From Clostridiales bacterium (GTDB lineage Bacteria > Bacillota > Clostridia > Lachnospirales > WQUN01): a stretch of 9,930 nucleotides of DNA. A model generated the notes under the pieces. It saw nothing but the letters and a program-made list of their open reading frames with translations. It searched no databases and was not told the origin of the DNA. The position numbers and the translations under genes are program-made. This document shows positions 6,425-9,930 of this stretch, piece after piece; the stretch's first letter is position 1, and each line of letters opens with the position of its first letter. Location: positions 1 through 9,930 of the forward strand of contig JAIRVD010000093.1 of assembly GCA_031254075.1 (NCBI GenBank), given 5' to 3'.

Positions 6425-6493
6425 CAGAGCAAAGACCGCTCTGCATAAGCAGAGCAAAAATCGCTCTGCATAAACAGAGCAAAAATCGCTCTG
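6425..6493 (+). repeat. Three tandem 25-bp units forming leader hairpins
   Basis: CAGAGC starts at 6425, 6450 and 6475, exactly 25 bp apart, and each is followed 7 nt later by GCTCTG. The internal loops are AAAGACC once and AAAAATC twice, and the linkers are CATAAG and CATAAA. Each unit can form a 6-bp hairpin. Alternatively the GCTCTG of one unit can pair with the CAGAGC of the next; the first such pairing is 7 bp (6438-6444 with 6449-6455) with a 4-nt ATAA loop. The array ends 5 bp before the ribosome binding region (GGGAGAGG, 6498-6505) of the 6511 gene and lies wholly in its untranslated leader. Confidence 0.85.
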
Positions 6494-6510
6494 TATAGGG
6501 AGAGGATATT

Positions 6511-8532
6511 ATGTTTTGTTCTAAATGCGGAAGCCAAAACGCTGCGGGCGTGAAATTTTGCATTTCATGCGGAACTCAGATTATATCAATGCAAACAGAA
6601 GCAGCGAAAACTTCGAACGATGGTTTTTTTGCGATAAGAGAAGAAACTCCGCCTGTTTCGTTGAACAAGCCGAATGACCCGCTTGTTTCGAATGACCCCA
6701 TTGATTCCGAAACACCGCCTTCGCCGTCCCCGGTGAATTCGCCTTCGCCGCCTCCGCCGCCTCCTCCTCCGGGTTCGCCACCGCCGTATTCACCGCAACC
6801 GAATTCGCAGCCTTATCGTCAGCGGTCGGGAATTAATCCGTTTATAATTTTGGTTCCGATTTTTCTTGTTTTGATAGCAGCGGTTGGATTGGCAATTCTT
6901 TTAATACCGCGCTTGATTGATAATATCGGGGTTTTCGGCGGCGAAGGCACATATGTAAGCGTAAAAGACGACATTAACGGACCCGGACCGAATGGTTCGA
7001 GTGACCCGCACGCACCCAATCCGTTCGGTTCGGTACCGGTACCGGTACTCGAAACGATTCCGGCAATGGGCGGAACCGTTCATGTAATCGGCACGACGGA
7101 TTTCCTTTTCTCGCCGAATGAATCGGGCATGTGGCAATTCCGCACTTCCAATAACAGCGGCGACCCTGTGCTTACGATTTATAATTCATACGACCAAGAA
7201 GTAGCGTATGACGACGACGGCGTCGGCGATTTGAATTCTCTGATGACCGTTTATCTTAACGCAAGCGAATTGTACACGCTTAACGCCGGTTTTTTCGCTA
7301 CCGGAACGGGTTCGTATACGCTCACCGTTTCACGGGGAAGCGCGAACACGGAAATAATTCCCGGTGGCGGCGGAACGGTGCAAATAATCGGCGATACTTC
7401 GTTAACGTTTACGCCGAACAATTCCGGCGCATGGGAATTCCGCACATCGAATAACAACGGCGACCCGCTGCTCACGCTTTACAATGCGTCGGGAATGCAA
7501 ATCGCATACGACGACGACGGCACGGGAACGTTAAACTCGTTAATCAGCATCTATCTTGACGCCGGTACAACCTATGTATTAAACGCGGGCTTCTACGACA
7601 ACGGAACGGGAAGTTACACGCTTAACGTTTCAGCTTCACGCGCGGAAACGATTCCGGGCGGCGGCGGAAATATTTATGTAAGCGGCGCAACGATGTTCTT
7701 GTTTACACCGGACACATCCGGCGAATGGGAATTACGCACGTCAAATAATAACGGCGACCCGCTGCTTATTCTTTACAACGGGTTCGGCTCGGAAATTGCA
7801 CGCGACGACGACAGCGGCGGAAATTATAATTCGTTAATTCGCCACTACCTCAACGCGGGCGAAACCTACACCATTAACGCGGGCTTCTGGAATGACGAAT
7901 CGGGTTCGTATTCACTCAGCGTTTCACAGGGCGGAGGCGCAGGCTTCGGCAGTACCGATATTCCCGGAACGGGCGGCTCGGTTTCCGTTTCGCGCGCAAC
8001 CGATTACATTTTCATCCCCGAAACTACCGGAATGTGGGAAATTCGCACCTCCTCAATCTCCGGCGACCCGCTTCTCTCTCTATATAATTCCTACGGAATA
8101 CTAATCGCAAGTGATGACGACAGCGGCGGCGGACTCGATTCCCTAATCCGCCAAAACCTCATCGCAGGTCAAGCCTACACCATCAACGCCGGCTTCTGGA
8201 ATAACGGCTCGGGCTTATATACTCTAACCGTTCGCCCCGAAGGTTCAGTCGGCGAAATCGACAACGCCCTTGTCGGCAGATGGGAATTCGTCTCGGGTAC
8301 AGGTCCCTACATTTACTACTTTATGACAGACGGCGAAATCGAATTCACCGCAAACGGCAGAGTCACCGAATACGCCTACGGCGAACCCGGCACCTATTCC
8401 GTCTCGGGCAACAACCTAATCGTCTACGCCGAATGGGAAGAATTCACACACTACTTCACCTACGTTATTTCAGGCAACTTGCTCACCATTACCGACCGCG
8501 ACGGCGATACCGGAACGTGGAGACGGAGATAG
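6511..8532 (+). CDS. Membrane-anchored zinc-ribbon protein with four PPC-like domains and a lipocalin-like C-terminus
   Basis: I do not recognise a named gene; the 673-residue architecture is clear. Residues 1-24 are a short zinc ribbon (Cys 3, 6, 17, 20). Residues 47-100 are a Pro/Ser-rich linker with a run of eight prolines. Residues 111-135 are one hydrophobic helix, with basic residues before it, predicting a cytoplasmic N-terminus and an exported remainder. Four repeats of about 94 residues follow (181-274, 281-374, 379-472, 483-575), each with the pattern W-x-(F/L/I)-RTS, GDP-(V/L)-L, YN, a DDD acidic cluster, NAGF and SGxYxLxV, resembling bacterial pre-peptidase C-terminal (PPC) domains, whose acidic loops may bind calcium. 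Residues 585-673 resemble small lipocalin-like modules (GRWEF ... GTYSVSGNNL). No protease or other catalytic domain is present, so an adhesive, sensing or scaffold role is inferred. GGGAGAGG precedes the ATG. Confidence 0.85.
   Translation: MFCSKCGSQNAAGVKFCISCGTQIISMQTEAAKTSNDGFFAIREETPPVSLNKPNDPLVSNDPIDSETPPSPSPVNSPSPPPPPPPPGSPPPYSPQPNSQPYRQRSGINPFIILVPIFLVLIAAVGLAILLIPRLIDNIGVFGGEGTYVSVKDDINGPGPNGSSDPHAPNPFGSVPVPVLETIPAMGGTVHVIGTTDFLFSPNESGMWQFRTSNNSGDPVLTIYNSYDQEVAYDDDGVGDLNSLMTVYLNASELYTLNAGFFATGTGSYTLTVSRGSANTEIIPGGGGTVQIIGDTSLTFTPNNSGAWEFRTSNNNGDPLLTLYNASGMQIAYDDDGTGTLNSLISIYLDAGTTYVLNAGFYDNGTGSYTLNVSASRAETIPGGGGNIYVSGATMFLFTPDTSGEWELRTSNNNGDPLLILYNGFGSEIARDDDSGGNYNSLIRHYLNAGETYTINAGFWNDESGSYSLSVSQGGGAGFGSTDIPGTGGSVSVSRATDYIFIPETTGMWEIRTSSISGDPLLSLYNSYGILIASDDDSGGGLDSLIRQNLIAGQAYTINAGFWNNGSGLYTLTVRPEGSVGEIDNALVGRWEFVSGTGPYIYYFMTDGEIEFTANGRVTEYAYGEPGTYSVSGNNLIVYAEWEEFTHYFTYVISGNLLTITDRDGDTGTWRRR
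7051..8235 (+). repeat. Four in-frame PPC-like domain repeats within the surface protein
   Basis: The copies lie at 7051-7332, 7351-7632, 7645-7926 and 7957-8235. They are clearly related in protein sequence but differ by many synonymous changes in DNA, so the duplication is old or conversion is inactive. Copies 1 and 2 have YDDDG after the second strand pair; copies 3 and 4 have (R/S)DDDSGG, suggesting that 1-2 and 3-4 are the closer pairs. Linkers are 4-10 residues. Confidence 0.85.
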
Positions 8533-8564
8533 GTACCCGCAAATATTAAAACCCACAATAATAA

Positions 8565-8602
8565 AAACCCCGTCATAAGCCATACTCCGAATGACGGGGT
8601 TT
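8565..8602. terminator. Bidirectional terminator between convergent genes
   Basis: Arms 8565-8576 and 8591-8602 form a perfect 12-bp stem (core ACCCCGTCAT/ATGACGGGGT) with a 14-nt loop. The - strand transcript continues into a strong U-rich tail (TTTTTATTATT), the + strand transcript into a weaker TTTGTATTT. It lies between the stop of the surface-protein gene (8532) and that of pyruvate carboxylase (8698) and can serve both. The remaining 8603-8697 shows no gene. Confidence 0.85.
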
Positions 8603-8697
8603 GTATTTGAATGCTTGCTATGAAAAAAATAATCGACATTTGTGATGTGTCCTGAGCCTCGTTTATCTTTTCAATTTAAACGCACTTACCAATTACA

Positions 8698-9930
8698 TCA
8701 CTCAACCGTCATCATCAAATCGCCGGCTTTGACGGTCAGGTGTTCTTTCACGTGGATTTGCGAGATTATGCCGGCGCATTTTGAGACGATGGTTGTTTCC
8801 ATTTTCATTGCTTCGATGATGGCGACTACGTCGTTTTCTTTTACGGTGCTGCCTTGGTGAACGGTGATTTTGCTAATCATGCCGGGCAGTGTTGCTCCGA
8901 TTTCGTGCGGATTGGTTGGGTCGGCGCGAAGGACGGTTTGCGTTTGTGTGGTTTTGGAGGATTCGGTTTTATCGAGAATGGAAATTTCGCGGCGGCTGCC
9001 GTTCAGTTCGAAAACGACGCGGCGGAAGTTTTCCTCATCGGGGTCGCCGATAAGAACGAGACGGATAAGCAGTGTCTTACCTTCTTCGATTTCGACTTCG
9101 GTGATTTCGCCGGGGCGGAGTCCGCCGAAGAAAACGGGTGTGTCGAGAATAGAGAGGTCGGAGTTTTCTTTGCGGTGCGCGTAGAAGTCTTTGATGACTT
9201 TCGGATAAAGGCAATATGAAACGATGTCCTGCATCGTGGGATTCGGGCAGAACGACTGCATTTCTTTTGCAACCTCGTCGAAATTAACGGACGCGAGATG
9301 TTCGCCCGGGCGGCAGGTGATTGCTTCCGCGCCTTTGAGAACGATTTCCTGCAAATCTTTCGGAAAACCGCCTTGCGGCTGTCCCATCATTCCGGAGAAG
9401 TAACTTACGACGGAATCGGGGAATGCGAGATTTTTTGCTTTCTCCACGATGTTTTCGGGCGTAAGATTATTTTGCGTCATGAAGATTGCAAAATCGCCGA
9501 CCATTTTTGACGACGGCGTAACTTTTACGATATCACCGAGCATGTCGTTTACTTTTTTATAATTTTCCTTTACTTCCTTCCAGTTGCTTCCGAGACCGAC
9601 GCTTTCGACTTGCGCGCGCAGGTTGGTGTATTGCCCGCCCGGCATTTCGTAGCGGTAGATGTCGGTTGTCGGCGCGGTCAGCCCTTCCTCGAACGACGCG
9701 TAGAATTTACGCGCGGCATCCCAATATTCCGCGATTGGAATAAGCAATTGGTCGTCCATACCCGTGTCGCGTTCGTGACCGTGAAGCGCGGTGACAACGG
9801 CATTCATCGACGGCTGGCTCGTAAGCGACGACATCGACGAAATCGCGACGTCAACGATGTCAACGCCCACTTCGGCGGCTTTAAGCAGCGTCGCGACGCC
9901 GTTTCCGCTTGTGTCATGAGTGTGCAAATG
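8698..9930 (-). CDS. pycA: Pyruvate carboxylase, C-terminal part (runs off the right edge)
   Basis: The enzyme makes oxaloacetate from pyruvate, bicarbonate and ATP with biotin as carrier, replenishing the citrate cycle or starting gluconeogenesis. About 411 codons of a gene usually near 1,150 are present. The frame is open to the right edge and begins inside the carboxyltransferase domain at HLHTHDTSGNG (metal-binding histidines), followed by SSLTSQPSMNAVV and MPGGQYTNL. PVFFGGLRPGEITEVEIEEG is the tetramerisation/allosteric region typical of pyruvate carboxylase rather than oxaloacetate decarboxylase alpha. The C-terminus is a biotinyl domain with EAMKMET; the biotinylated lysine (codon 8803-8805) is 35 residues from the end, as usual. 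The biotin carboxylase domain and start codon lie outside the window. A TTG at 9927 is not a start but part of the metal-binding motif. Confidence 0.96.
   Translation of the reverse strand, partial: HLHTHDTSGNGVATLLKAAEVGVDIVDVAISSMSSLTSQPSMNAVVTALHGHERDTGMDDQLLIPIAEYWDAARKFYASFEEGLTAPTTDIYRYEMPGGQYTNLRAQVESVGLGSNWKEVKENYKKVNDMLGDIVKVTPSSKMVGDFAIFMTQNNLTPENIVEKAKNLAFPDSVVSYFSGMMGQPQGGFPKDLQEIVLKGAEAITCRPGEHLASVNFDEVAKEMQSFCPNPTMQDIVSYCLYPKVIKDFYAHRKENSDLSILDTPVFFGGLRPGEITEVEIEEGKTLLIRLVLIGDPDEENFRRVVFELNGSRREISILDKTESSKTTQTQTVLRADPTNPHEIGATLPGMISKITVHQGSTVKENDVVAIIEAMKMETTIVSKCAGIISQIHVKEHLTVKAGDLMMTVE

Noticed and set aside
6425..6493. Short direct repeats that could be read as a CRISPR array
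   Set aside because: The units are only 25 bp with self-complementary arms and near-identical 6-7 nt linkers; there are no unique spacers and no cas genes.
8280..8549. Arg-rich 89-codon open frame overlapping the end of the surface-protein gene
   Set aside because: It is a frame-shifted shadow of the real gene; its Arg/His bias comes from C- and G-rich codons read out of phase, and it has no ribosome binding site.
9925..9927. TTG start codon for the pyruvate carboxylase reading frame
   Set aside because: It falls in the middle of the carboxyltransferase metal-binding motif and the frame stays open to the edge of the window, so the gene is partial.

Overview
The window looks like chromosomal DNA from a low-to-middle GC Bacillota, probably Clostridia-like. 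The support is strong AGGAGG-type ribosome binding sites, sigma-A style promoters, a pfkA-pyk glycolytic operon whose pyruvate kinase carries the extra C-terminal PEP-utiliser domain, and a single-chain pyruvate carboxylase. This placement is an inference; no rRNA, tRNA, IS element, phage gene or CRISPR array was seen.

Layout, left to right. (1) 1-289, + strand: the last codons of an unidentified Cys-containing gene, then a 64-residue protein with four cysteines. (2) 292-1659, - strand: an OFA-type major facilitator transporter with a Cys-rich cytosolic tail, ending 2 bp from the small + gene. (3) 1831-2667 and 2744-3412, - strand: an AraC-type regulator with a GyrI-like effector domain, closed by a hairpin terminator, and upstream of it an HD-domain phosphohydrolase. 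(4) 3546-5306 and 5320-6291, - strand: pyruvate kinase and 6-phosphofructokinase, 13 bp apart, forming a pfkA-pyk operon that ends in a 13-bp hairpin. (5) 6292-6510: a divergent promoter region with a 24-bp palindrome lying in the promoter elements, followed by a leader of three 25-bp repeats that can fold into two mutually exclusive sets of hairpins. (6) 6511-8532, + strand: a 673-residue membrane-anchored protein (zinc ribbon, Pro-rich linker, one TM helix, four PPC-like beta domains, a C-terminal lipocalin-like domain). (7) 8565-8602: a bidirectional terminator. (8) 8698-9930, - strand: the C-terminal part of pyruvate carboxylase, running off the right edge.

The metabolic genes are standard: phosphofructokinase and pyruvate kinase are the two controlled irreversible steps of glycolysis, and pyruvate carboxylase feeds pyruvate into oxaloacetate. 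The least ordinary part is 6330-8532, where a surface-type protein is transcribed divergently from the glycolytic operon behind a palindrome and a repetitive folded leader. A second, genome-scale observation is that strand composition runs in a sawtooth: each transcription unit is G-skewed on its sense strand at the 5' end and C-skewed at the 3' end, with abrupt flips at the terminator hairpins. No gap between genes exceeds 300 bases. I did not find a recognisable defence, mobile or biosynthetic system.
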